Shown: piece after piece, positions 7,954 to 15,977 of the stretch
How the letters are laid out: the number at the start of each line of letters is the position of its first letter
How positions within the stretch are numbered: the stretch's first letter is position 1
Assembly: GCA_900757185.1 (NCBI GenBank)
Contig: CAAEMX010000038.1
Span: forward strand, 1 to 28,305
Direction of reading: 5' to 3'
DNA length: 28,305 nucleotides
From: an uncultured Collinsella sp.
GTDB taxonomy: Bacteria > Actinomycetota > Coriobacteriia > Coriobacteriales > Coriobacteriaceae
Translations under genes and position numbers: made by a program
Notes under the pieces: generated by a model
Databases searched by the model: none
Seen by the model: only the letters and a program-made list of their open reading frames with translations
What the model was told of the DNA's origin: nothing

Positions 7954-9102
7954 TTAATCGAGGATATCGTCGAGGGCACTCTTGATACGGTCGGTCACCG
8001 ACTTCTTACCAGAAGCAACGTCATCGCCCATCTCATCGGCAAAAGCACGGAGCAGCTCGCGCTGCTTATTGGAAAGATTGGTGGGAACGACCACGCGCAG
8101 TTGCACGATCAGGCGGCCACGCGAACCGCCACCGCCAATGCGCGGCATGCCGTAATTATTGACGCTCACGGTGTCGCCGTACTGGGCACCGGCGGGAACC
8201 GTCACCTTAACGACCTCGTCGGGCATAATGCCCTCGACCTCGATCTCGCAGCCGAGCGCAGCCTGCGCAATCGAGATATCGCTCACCAGGTACAGGTCGT
8301 CACCGTTGCGCTTAAAGCGCTCATGGTCGGCAACGCGCACGTTGACAATCAGGTCACCCGAGGGCTCGCCGCGAAGGCCGGCCTCGCCAAAGCCGCTCAC
8401 GCGCAGCTGGCGACCGGTCGAAACGCCGGCGGGAATATCGATGTCGATCTTTTCATGCGAAGGCGTGCGGCCCTGACCGTCGCAGGTCTCGCAGGGATGG
8501 TCGATAACCGTGCCCTCGCCATGGCAGTCGGGGCAAGGCGAGGAAGACTGAACCTGGCCCAGGAACGAGCGCTGGACCGTCGTGACGTAGCCTGTACCGT
8601 GACAGCGGCCGCACAGCTTTTCCTGTGCGCCCTCTGCCCTACCGGTGCCATTGCAGTCCTCGCAAGGAGCAAGGCGGTCATAGCTGATCGTCTTTTTGCA
8701 GCCGAGCGCCGCCTCCTCGAGCGTCACCGAAAGCGAGATGGCCATGTCGCGACCGCGACGACGCTCACGACGGTTGCGGGCGCCACCGCCGGCACCGCCG
8801 CCAAAGAACGAGGAGAACAAGTCGTCCATGCCCATGCCACCAAAGATATCGTTGATATCGACGTAGCCCGAACCACCAGGGCCGTCGGCAGTGCCGTAAC
8901 GGTCGTAGTTAGCACGCTTCTGCTCATCGGAAAGAACGGAATAGGCCTCGTTGAGCTCCTTGAACTTGGCCTCGGCCTCGGGGTCGTCCGAAACATCCGG
9001 ATGTACGGTACGGGCCTTCTTTAGAAACGCACGCTTGATCGTCCGCGCGTCGGCATCCCTGTCGACGCCAAGCACCTCGTAGTAATCCCTATTTTCCGAC
9101 AC
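7954..9102 (-). CDS. dnaJ: Chaperone protein DnaJ
   Basis: This is the Hsp40 co-chaperone that delivers clients to DnaK and stimulates its ATPase. The 382-residue product has a J domain with HPD at 34-36 and a Gly/Phe-rich linker (about 70-108). Four CxxCxGxG repeats start at Cys147 (CEDCNGTG, CGRCHGTG, CPDCHGEG, CETCDGQG). Complete C-terminal substrate-binding domains I and II follow. The chosen start is GTG with AAGGA 7 bases upstream; a longer frame exists but adds unrelated residues. A second, altered dnaJ gene lies just upstream. No CIRCE or HspR-type operator was seen. Confidence 0.95.
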   Translation of the reverse strand: MSENRDYYEVLGVDRDADARTIKRAFLKKARTVHPDVSDDPEAEAKFKELNEAYSVLSDEQKRANYDRYGTADGPGGSGYVDINDIFGGMGMDDLFSSFFGGGAGGGARNRRERRRGRDMAISLSVTLEEAALGCKKTISYDRLAPCEDCNGTGRAEGAQEKLCGRCHGTGYVTTVQRSFLGQVQSSSPCPDCHGEGTVIDHPCETCDGQGRTPSHEKIDIDIPAGVSTGRQLRVSGFGEAGLRGEPSGDLIVNVRVADHERFKRNGDDLYLVSDISIAQAALGCEIEVEGIMPDEVVKVTVPAGAQYGDTVSVNNYGMPRIGGGGSRGRLIVQLRVVVPTNLSNKQRELLRAFADEMGDDVASGKKSVTDRIKSALDDILD

Positions 9103-9183
9103 GACCGAATCCTTCCGACTTTCATTATTGTCACAGTGCGTCCTATACCCAAGCTGGGCCGACCGCAAACAGAGGGTTTGATG

Positions 9184-10287
9184 TTATTGCATTTGGTACG
9201 GCGAAAGCATGGCCCGTTGCGAGCAGCTCGCGAACCAAACCGACACGAGCGCGAACATGAAGCCGTTGGCAAAACCGTTGGCAAACTGCATCGCGCCGCG
9301 CTTCCACCACAGCAGACTGCGATGAAGCACGCCGTCCGAAAGCACCATGAACAGGCCCATGGTAAACGGAATAAAGCACATCACGGCAAAGGCCGAGAAC
9401 ACGCCCGAAATGGCCGAGAGTACCAAAAACGGCGCCACGATGCCCATCAGGTAAAAACCGGTACGAGCTTTGCCTTCCAAGCGCTCGGCCTCAACATGGG
9501 CGCGGCCGACCAGGTCGCCGCCCGCGGCACCGTTGGTGCCAGCATGACCCATGCCGCTAATGCGGACCTCGTCGCCATCGTGCGTGCCGGCAGGAAACTC
9601 AATCGTCTGCTCGGAGGTTACGCGAGTACGACCGCTGCCACCACAATCAGGGCAGGGGTCGGCCACGACCTTACCGGAACCGCCGCACTCGGGGCAGACC
9701 GACTGGAACGTGCCCGCACCAAACAGGAAGGACAGGTCGACGTCGATGTGGCCGCGGCCGCCACAGCTTGGGCAGGTATGGGCATGCTCGGAGGAGACAG
9801 AACCCGAGCCGCCGCAGTGACCACAGGTATCGAAGCGCGTATAGCGGACGGTCTTGCGGGCACCGCCCTTGGCCTCCTTGGCGTCCAGTTTGATATCGAC
9901 GACCACGTTGGCGCCGTTCTCGGGATTGTAGGCAGCCTGGCCGCGACGCTGCTGGCCCCAGGCGCCACCAAAGGGAAAGCCGCCCTCAAAGGGATTGCCA
10001 TAGCCCGTGTTGCCGGCGTAGCCGCCACCATAGGGCGAAGCTGTAGGAGCGCCGGCAAAGGGATTGCCAGAACGCATGGCATCGTAGCGCGCACGTTTTT
10101 GCTCATCCGAAAGCACGGCGTAGGCCTCGGAAACCTCTTTAAACTTTTCCTCGGCATCCGGCTCTTTGTTGACGTCCGGATGGAGCTTGCGAGCCTTATG
10201 CTGGAAGGCCTTCTGTATATCACGCGAGGTAGCGTCCTTGGAGACACCCAGAATCTCGTAATAATCTTTTTCGTTCATCGTCGCCAT
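9184..10287 (-). CDS. Membrane-anchored DnaJ-like protein (J domain, zinc fingers, C-terminal membrane segments)
   Basis: The 367-residue product opens as a standard DnaJ: J domain with HPD at 36-38 and Gly/Phe-rich linker (73-116). Four intact CxxCxGxG repeats start at Cys155, Cys172, Cys198 and Cys212. Domain I is followed only to about residue 265. Where DnaJ should continue into domain II and the dimerisation tail, the sequence turns hydrophobic. Segments at about 278-302, 303-322 and 335-354 look membrane-spanning. The start has AGGAGG 9 bases upstream; a second ATG three codons on is possible. The likely role is a J-protein that recruits DnaK to the membrane, which is inference. The frame is open throughout, so this does not look like decay. 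Confidence 0.85.
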   Translation of the reverse strand: MATMNEKDYYEILGVSKDATSRDIQKAFQHKARKLHPDVNKEPDAEEKFKEVSEAYAVLSDEQKRARYDAMRSGNPFAGAPTASPYGGGYAGNTGYGNPFEGGFPFGGAWGQQRRGQAAYNPENGANVVVDIKLDAKEAKGGARKTVRYTRFDTCGHCGGSGSVSSEHAHTCPSCGGRGHIDVDLSFLFGAGTFQSVCPECGGSGKVVADPCPDCGGSGRTRVTSEQTIEFPAGTHDGDEVRISGMGHAGTNGAAGGDLVGRAHVEAERLEGKARTGFYLMGIVAPFLVLSAISGVFSAFAVMCFIPFTMGLFMVLSDGVLHRSLLWWKRGAMQFANGFANGFMFALVSVWFASCSQRAMLSPYQMQ

Positions 10288-10345
10288 GCGCGGCAACCTC
10301 CTGCTCACAGCAGCGTATATATTCCGGTAATTCTACCCGAGCGGC

Positions 10346-11578
10346 CTAAGCTAGATCCCAAAACAGCTCGAACAGAACATTTCCATCGAGCCAGCCCAGG
10401 TGTGTCGGCGCCAGACGAGCTCGAACATGGCCCGCGACGACATCTGCCGAAGTGAAGGGTCCCTCATGGACTCCGAGCGTCTCGGGCACCCAAGTGGCAA
10501 GACCCAATTCGAGCGCGCGATCGCAAGCAGCTGTCAGCTCATCGGCCGGGATGACACGAGCCACGCGAACCAACAGGTCGGACGCAACACCGCGCGTCAT
10601 GCGACAAGCGAGCATCAGGTCTTCGGCCGCAGCCTCGCGCTGCGACAGATATTCGGCCTCGAACGTCGTCGCGTCGTCGTCACGTTGCACCAGACGCACG
10701 CGGTACGCATCGCCTCGAGAAGACGCGCCGGGGAACAAACCTGCAAGACGGTCGAAATCCTCGGCGTCGAGCATGCCCGCGGCAGAACGACCCAGGCCCA
10801 GGTAGCCCCGTCCGGTCCAGTAGGCAATGTTATGGGCGCACTCATGGCCGTCGAGTGCATAGCTCGCCACCTCATACGGGTGATAGCCGGCGGCACCCAG
10901 GAGCTCGCGTGCCACGTCCATGCAGGCGGCCTGAAAATCCTCATCAGGCTCGAGCGACTCGTCGCGGCACGCCATGCGATAAAGGGGCGTCCCCTCCTCG
11001 AGCGTGAGCGGGTAGACCGACACATGATGCGGAGCCGCCGCCAGCACGCCATCGAGCGTGCGCTTCCAACTCGCTGCGGTCTGCACGGGAAGTCCGCACA
11101 TGAGGTCGCACGACACATCGAGGCCAGCGTCCTTCACCGTCGCGATGGCGGCGAGCGCCCGATCGGCATCGTGAATACGGCCGATGGCAGTAAGTTCGGT
11201 GTTATCGAGCGTTTGCACGCCCAGAGAGACGCGTGTGACACCAACCTTGACAAGTGCAAAGGCGAGCTCGGCGGTCAGCGACTCGGGATTGGCCTCGCAG
11301 GTAAACTCAACGGGGGCGCACCACGCACGAATACGCCGCGCCAGCTCCACCAGGCGCTCCCCCGCCAGCGACGGCGTACCGCCGCCAACATAGACGGTGC
11401 GGATCTGGTCGAGGGCCCCAGCCTTACCAAAAGCATCGAGGCGCGCGTACAACTGCTCAAAATAGGAATCGAGCGCGGCATCCAAATCACACGAAGCAAA
11501 GCTGCGCGAGTCGAAGTCGCAGTAGCGGCACTTTTGGGCACAGAACGGCACGTGCACGTACAGCGCTGTAACGGCCAC
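10346..11578 (-). CDS. hemW: HemW, radical-SAM heme chaperone (coproporphyrinogen oxidase-like)
   Basis: HemW proteins resemble oxygen-independent coproporphyrinogen oxidase (HemN), but the studied members carry heme rather than make it. The 410-residue product has the radical-SAM motif CAQKCRYCDF with cysteines at 13, 17 and 20. The YVGGGTPS segment and ANPES typical of the family are also present. It lacks the N-terminal extension of true HemN. The start is GTG, with GGAGG 7 bases upstream overlapping the end of dus, two bases after its stop. Genes named hemN or hemW next to dnaJ and lepA are common in Gram-positive bacteria. Confidence 0.93.
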   Translation of the reverse strand: MAVTALYVHVPFCAQKCRYCDFDSRSFASCDLDAALDSYFEQLYARLDAFGKAGALDQIRTVYVGGGTPSLAGERLVELARRIRAWCAPVEFTCEANPESLTAELAFALVKVGVTRVSLGVQTLDNTELTAIGRIHDADRALAAIATVKDAGLDVSCDLMCGLPVQTAASWKRTLDGVLAAAPHHVSVYPLTLEEGTPLYRMACRDESLEPDEDFQAACMDVARELLGAAGYHPYEVASYALDGHECAHNIAYWTGRGYLGLGRSAAGMLDAEDFDRLAGLFPGASSRGDAYRVRLVQRDDDATTFEAEYLSQREAAAEDLMLACRMTRGVASDLLVRVARVIPADELTAACDRALELGLATWVPETLGVHEGPFTSADVVAGHVRARLAPTHLGWLDGNVLFELFWDLA

Positions 11579-11580
11579 CC

Positions 11581-12624
11581 TTAAGCCTCCAGCGTATGAG
11601 GGGGCACCGATTCGCCGGCGGCAAGGGCAGCCTCGCAGGCCACCACATCATGCTCGATCTCATCGACCAGCGCCATAAACTCCTCATACGTGGAGCAGCG
11701 CACCACCTGCGCGCGCCAGGCTGCAGCATGGGGCATGCCTTTTAAGTACCAGCTTGCGTACGTGCGGGCACGCGACATGAGCGGCAGGAGCTCATGCGTC
11801 AGCGTTAGGTGCTCACGCAGGGCGTCCAGGCGCTCAACGGAGCTGCGAGCCGGCACCGGTATGCCATCGAGCGCAAGGGCGCGAGCATCGCCAAACACCC
11901 ACGGGTTCCCATAGATACCGCGCGCGATAAACACCGCGCTGGCACCCGAGCTGCGCAGATGCTCCGCGGCATCCTCGGCCGAGAACACATCGCCCGAACC
12001 AATCACGGGAATCTCAACGGCGTCGGCAACCTCATCGACGACCGACCAATCGGCCTGGCCCGTATAGAGCTGCGTGGCGCAGCGGCCATGCACCGCCACC
12101 GCGGCGGCACCGGCGCCTTCGAGCATCTGGGCAAATGTCGCGGCATTACGGTCCTCGGCATAAAAGCCCTTGCGGATCTTTACGGTCACGGGTACATGCG
12201 CCGCGCCCACCGCCGCCTCGACGATCTTCTCGGCCAAATCGGGCGTGCGCATGAGCGCCGAGCCCTCGCCCTTGGTAACAGCCTTGCGGGCGGGGCATGC
12301 CATATTGATATCGATGAGCGACAGGCGATCGCCAACGCGCTCCTCGACGGCAGCGACGGCGCTCGCAAACTGATCGGGCTTGGAGCCAAAGAGTTGCACG
12401 CAAATCTGCTGCTCCTCGTCGGCCGGTAGCACCAGGCGCCAGGTCTTGTTGCTGGCATAGGCAAGGCCCGCCACGCTCACCATCTCGCTGTAGGCAAGGT
12501 TGGCACCGCGACGGCGGCACATGATGCGGTAGGCAGGGTCGGTCACGCCCGCCATGGGAGCCATAAGGAACGGCTGCTCGGCATAGGCGCCCAGCAGCCG
12601 CTTGCTGTATTCAGAAAGCGCCAT
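11581..12624 (-). CDS. dus: tRNA-dihydrouridine synthase (DusB-like)
   Basis: This is an FMN-dependent enzyme that reduces uridines in tRNA to dihydrouridine. The 347-residue product has the N-terminal MAPMAGVTD flavin-binding pattern (21-29). The catalytic Cys is at 110 in NMACPA, where other members read NMGCPV. A TIM-barrel segment contains VHGRCATQLYTG. The exact tRNA position modified cannot be read from the sequence. Start ATG, with lepA ending four bases before it. It sits between lepA and hemW in a tightly packed run. Confidence 0.93.
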   Translation of the reverse strand: MALSEYSKRLLGAYAEQPFLMAPMAGVTDPAYRIMCRRRGANLAYSEMVSVAGLAYASNKTWRLVLPADEEQQICVQLFGSKPDQFASAVAAVEERVGDRLSLIDINMACPARKAVTKGEGSALMRTPDLAEKIVEAAVGAAHVPVTVKIRKGFYAEDRNAATFAQMLEGAGAAAVAVHGRCATQLYTGQADWSVVDEVADAVEIPVIGSGDVFSAEDAAEHLRSSGASAVFIARGIYGNPWVFGDARALALDGIPVPARSSVERLDALREHLTLTHELLPLMSRARTYASWYLKGMPHAAAWRAQVVRCSTYEEFMALVDEIEHDVVACEAALAAGESVPPHTLEA

Positions 12625-12628
12625 AGAC

Positions 12629-14440
12629 CTACTCGTCCACCTTGAGGATCGCCATAAAGGCCTCCTGCGGGACCTCGACCGATCCGATGGCCTTCATGCG
12701 CTTCTTGCCCTCTTTCTGCTTCTCGAGCAGCTTGCGCTTACGCGAGATATCGCCGCCGTAGCACTTAGCAAGCACGTCCTTGCGACGCGCCTTGACGGTG
12801 GAGCGGGCAATGATCTTATTGCCGATAGCACCCTGGATGGGCACCTCGAACAGCTGACGCGGGATGATCTCCTTAAGCTTGTCGCACAGGCCACGGGCCA
12901 GACCATAGGCCTTGTCCTTGTGGACGATAAACGACAGCGCGTCCACCTCGTCGCCCGAAAGCAAGATATCGAGCTTAACGAGCTCGGAGGGACGGTACTC
13001 GTTGAACTCGTAGTCGAGCGAGGCATAACCCTTGGTACGACTCTTGAGCTGGTCAAAGAAGTCCAGGATGAGCTCGGCGAGCGGCATGTCAAAGCGCATC
13101 TCGACCGATTTGCTCGTGAGATGGATCATGTCGGTTGTAATGCCACGGTGCTCGATAGCGAGCTGCATGACGGCACCCGTATACTCGGGCGGGCAGATGA
13201 TCTTAGCCTTGAGGTAGGGTTCCTCGATACGCTCGATGCGCGTGGCCTCGGGAAGATCCTGCGGGCTACGGACATCAATCATCTCGCCGTCAGTCTTGTA
13301 GACGTGATAGTCCACCGAGGGGCTCGTGGCAATGAGGTCCAAGTTGAACTCGCGCTCCAGGCGTTCCTTGACGACCTCCATGTGCAGCAGGCCCAGGAAG
13401 CCCACGCGGAAGCCAAAGCCGAGCGCCACCGAGGTCTCGGGCTCCCACACCAACGACGGGTCGTTGACGTGCAGCTTATCGAGTGCGTCACGCAGGTTCT
13501 CGTAGTCCTTGTTATCGATCGGGAACAGGCCCGTATAGACCATGGGCTTGGCCTCGCGGTAACCAGGAAGCGGCTCGGAGCAGGGGTTCGACGCCCAGGT
13601 AAGGGTGTCGCCCACGCGAACGGCCTCGGGGTCCTTCAGGCCCGTGACCACGTAGCCGACCTCGCCAACCGTCAGCGCGTCAACCGGGGTCTCGGCAGGA
13701 CGCTTGACACCCACGCCGTCGACCAAAAAGTCGCCCTCTGCCTGCATCATGCGCAGGGTATCGCCCTTTTTGATGGAGCCGTCAAAGACGCGCACCGTGG
13801 CGACGACGCCACGATACTCGTCGAAGTACGAATCCAGAATGAGTGCCTTGAGCGGCGCGTTCGCATCGCCCTTGGGCGGAGAGATCAAAAAGACGATGGA
13901 CTCTAGCAGATCGTGAATACCCTCGCCGGTCTTGCCCGACACGCACACGGCATCATCGGCGGGAATCGCCAGGTCATCCTCGATCTCGGTCTTGACCTCG
14001 TCGGGATGGGCCGAGGGCAGGTCGATCTTGTTGATGGCCGGCACAATGTCCAGATTGGCGTTCATAGCGAGCGTCGCGTTGGAGACGGTCTGCGCCTCGA
14101 CGCCCTGCGTGGCGTCGACAACGAGCACCGCGCCCTCACAGGCTGCCAGCGAGCGCGAGACCTCGTAGGTAAAGTCAACGTGGCCCGGCGTATCGATCAG
14201 GTTGAACTGATACGTCTCGCCATCGTCGGCGTCATAGGAAACGCGGACGGCATTGGACTTGATCGTAATGCCGCGCTCGCGCTCGATATCCATGGTGTCG
14301 AGCAGCTGCGACTCCATGTCGCGCTCGTCGACGGTATGGGTGAGCTCGAGAATGCGGTCACTGATCGTGGACTTGCCATGGTCGATGTGCGCAACGATTG
14401 AGAAGTTGCGGATGTGGGAAATGTCAATTGAAGTATTCAT
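12629..14440 (-). CDS. lepA: Elongation factor 4 (LepA)
   Basis: LepA is a ribosome-associated translational GTPase implicated in initiation, 30S assembly and back-translocation. The 603-residue product has G1 AHIDHGKST (17-25), G3 DTPGHVDF and G4 NKIDLP, domains like EF-G, and the LepA-specific C-terminal domain. Length is normal. The chosen ATG gives MNTSIDISHIRNFSIVAHID; a longer frame runs back into the rpsT terminator and is not credible. The Shine-Dalgarno sequence is weak. A possible -10 (TAAGAT) ends 7 bases before the ATG, compatible with a leaderless message. Confidence 0.96.
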   Translation of the reverse strand: MNTSIDISHIRNFSIVAHIDHGKSTISDRILELTHTVDERDMESQLLDTMDIERERGITIKSNAVRVSYDADDGETYQFNLIDTPGHVDFTYEVSRSLAACEGAVLVVDATQGVEAQTVSNATLAMNANLDIVPAINKIDLPSAHPDEVKTEIEDDLAIPADDAVCVSGKTGEGIHDLLESIVFLISPPKGDANAPLKALILDSYFDEYRGVVATVRVFDGSIKKGDTLRMMQAEGDFLVDGVGVKRPAETPVDALTVGEVGYVVTGLKDPEAVRVGDTLTWASNPCSEPLPGYREAKPMVYTGLFPIDNKDYENLRDALDKLHVNDPSLVWEPETSVALGFGFRVGFLGLLHMEVVKERLEREFNLDLIATSPSVDYHVYKTDGEMIDVRSPQDLPEATRIERIEEPYLKAKIICPPEYTGAVMQLAIEHRGITTDMIHLTSKSVEMRFDMPLAELILDFFDQLKSRTKGYASLDYEFNEYRPSELVKLDILLSGDEVDALSFIVHKDKAYGLARGLCDKLKEIIPRQLFEVPIQGAIGNKIIARSTVKARRKDVLAKCYGGDISRKRKLLEKQKEGKKRMKAIGSVEVPQEAFMAILKVDE

Positions 14441-14447
14441 GCGGACT

Positions 14448-14453
14448 ATCTTA
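14448..14453 (-). promoter_or_regulatory. Possible -10 element of lepA (leaderless transcript)
   Basis: The minus strand reads TAAGAT, then 7 bases, then the lepA ATG. That spacing would place the transcription start at or next to the start codon. No clear -35 was found. The only space upstream is the rpsT terminator. Confidence 0.35.
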
Positions 14454-14465
14454 CCCGAGCGGTAC

Positions 14466-14502
14466 AAAAAATGGAGCCTGTTCCATAAAACAGGCTCCAT
14501 TT
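14466..14502 (-). terminator. Strong terminator of rpsT
   Basis: On the minus strand AAATGGAGCCTGTT and AACAGGCTCCATTT form a perfect 14-bp stem with a 6-base loop. The 3' arm merges into a run of six T. It lies 35 bases past the rpsT stop and about 25 bases before lepA. Confidence 0.9.
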
Positions 14503-14536
14503 ATGCGCGTAATCTGTGTGGTGTGAAATTTACAAC

Positions 14537-14803
14537 TTAGGCGTTGATGCTGTTCACGAGCTTGGCAAGACCGGACTTGCGGTTGGAAGCCTGGTTCTTG
14601 TGGATAACATGCTTGGCGGCAGCCATGTCGAGACGCTTGGTGACGGTCTTGAGGGCAGCCTGGGCCTTCTCGGCGTCGCCCTCGGCGACGGCGGACTGGA
14701 CGTGCTTGGTCAGCGTCTTGAGCTCGGACTTGACAGCCTTGTTACGCATGCGAGCTGCCTCATTGGTGCGGATACGCTTCTTCTGAGACTTGATGTTTGC
14801 CAC
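14537..14803 (-). CDS. rpsT: 30S ribosomal protein S20
   Basis: S20 is a small basic protein that binds 16S rRNA early in 30S assembly. The 88-residue product matches the family length and the pattern ANIKSQKKRIRTNEAAR followed by a Lys-rich helical hairpin and HKNQASNRKSGLAK. The start is GTG with AAGGAA 8 bases upstream. A longer frame begins upstream with unrelated residues and is rejected. It is transcribed alone, with its own promoter and terminator. Confidence 0.95.
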   Translation of the reverse strand: MANIKSQKKRIRTNEAARMRNKAVKSELKTLTKHVQSAVAEGDAEKAQAALKTVTKRLDMAAAKHVIHKNQASNRKSGLAKLVNSINA

Positions 14804-14878
14804 TTCTGGAGTTCCTTTCGAGTTCCTTGCAAAAAATGTATGACACCTCTGAGACACGGTGAGGTCATGCAAGCGCCT

Positions 14879-14887
14879 ACTATAGCA
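14879..14887 (-). promoter_or_regulatory. Extended -10 promoter of rpsT
   Basis: The minus strand reads TGCTATAGT, a close match to an extended -10 element. It is about 75 bases upstream of the GTG start and identical to the element before rpmB. A TTGACA hexamer further upstream is 32 bases away, too far to be its -35. Confidence 0.6.
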
Positions 14888-14936
14888 CGCTCCCCCTCAA
14901 AGGGATAGAACGAATTTGTCAAATAGGCAGGTATCA

Positions 14937-15899
14937 TCACGATTTTCTCAAGATGTTCGTAATCCAGAGCAAAAGCGCGGTCTGAGAATCGGCCGAACCC
15001 TTCAGCGCGAGCTCCACATCGACCGCGCCCTCGAGCGCGGCAACGAGCTCTGCCATCGAAAAGCGACGTGCCCAGGTCAGGTGATTCTTGACCTGCCAGG
15101 ACTGGAGCTTAAGTGTTGCGGCCAACTCACGACCCTGTCCGCGCGCATCGAGCGCCTTGGCAACGATAAGCTCGCGGATGCGGCCGCACAGCAATGTGTA
15201 AGTCCACACGTAGCTCTTGGCGGGCAGTAGATTGAAGAGCTCGAGCGAGCGTCGCATGTCACGGGCCGAGACCGCATTGAGAAAGTCCCAGGGTTGAACC
15301 TCGGCCGTACGTACAATCCAGCGCTCAACGTCGGCAAGCTCAATCTGCGGCGCCTCGACCATCTGGGCAAGCTTAGCCAAGTCGTTATCGAGCATGCGAG
15401 TGTTTTCACCCGAACGCGAGACGAGTTCCTCGGCGGCCGCCGTCGAGATCGACTTGCCGTGCTGCGTCGCCATCTGCTGCACACGGCGCGGTAGCTCCCA
15501 GCGCTTGGTGCCGGAGCAATCGATCACGGCCTTCTTGTCGATCTTGGCGATCGCCTTATACAGGCGCGTGTTCTTGGCAAGCGAGTCGGCGATGATGAGG
15601 CAGACCGTTGTGGGGCTGGGACTTGCCAGATACTCGATGAGCGGCTCCGAGACCGCCTTGGCGAGCTTTGAACAGCCGTCAAGGATTACCAGGCGAAACT
15701 CGCTGCCCATCGGAAAGGTGTTAAGCGATCCGATAATGGACTCGATATCGGGGTCCTTGGTCATGTCGCGCTCGTCGAGGTTGAACTCGACCATACCCGA
15801 CTTTTCCAGACGCGCTTTCATACGTGAGACGGCGTGATCGCGCTTGACTCCGTCGGTACCGACGATCAGATATGCCGGCAGCAGACCGGTTTCGGACAT
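14937..15899 (-). CDS. holA: DNA polymerase III subunit delta
   Basis: Delta is the clamp-loader subunit that opens the beta sliding clamp. The 320-residue product has the usual HolA layout. An N-terminal AAA-like domain (YLIVGTDGVKRDHAVSRMK) is followed by domain II and a helical C-terminal collar domain. Conservation in this family is low, so identity rests on overall pattern, length and position. The chosen ATG has GGAGGGGAG upstream; longer starts lack a good site. Placement after comEC is a very common arrangement in Gram-positive bacteria. Confidence 0.88.
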   Translation of the reverse strand: MSETGLLPAYLIVGTDGVKRDHAVSRMKARLEKSGMVEFNLDERDMTKDPDIESIIGSLNTFPMGSEFRLVILDGCSKLAKAVSEPLIEYLASPSPTTVCLIIADSLAKNTRLYKAIAKIDKKAVIDCSGTKRWELPRRVQQMATQHGKSISTAAAEELVSRSGENTRMLDNDLAKLAQMVEAPQIELADVERWIVRTAEVQPWDFLNAVSARDMRRSLELFNLLPAKSYVWTYTLLCGRIRELIVAKALDARGQGRELAATLKLQSWQVKNHLTWARRFSMAELVAALEGAVDVELALKGSADSQTALLLWITNILRKS

Positions 15900-15977
15900 T
15901 GCGCTCCCCTCCCGCAGGCCTTCGTATTCGCTCCGTGCCATTCTAGCCCAGGGGCCCACCACACGCCAACGACGTCG

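Noticed and set aside
6337..9024. An 895-codon open frame on the plus strand opposite phoH, mtaB and dnaJ
   Set aside because: It spans three well-supported minus-strand genes, and the product shows no recognisable family. It reflects codon bias on the opposite strand.
10288..10345. CIRCE or HspR-type heat-shock operator upstream of the dnaJ genes
   Set aside because: I looked for TTAGCACTC or CTTGAGT type repeats here and between the two dnaJ genes and found none.
9136..10455. Plus-strand open frame opposite the second dnaJ gene
   Set aside because: Same reason: composition is that of an antisense frame, with His/Arg/Ala-rich sequence and no domain.
14917..14922. A perfect TTGACA (minus strand) as the -35 of rpsT
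   Set aside because: It is 32 bases from the TATAGT -10, and no -10 lies at 16-18 bases, so it is probably chance.
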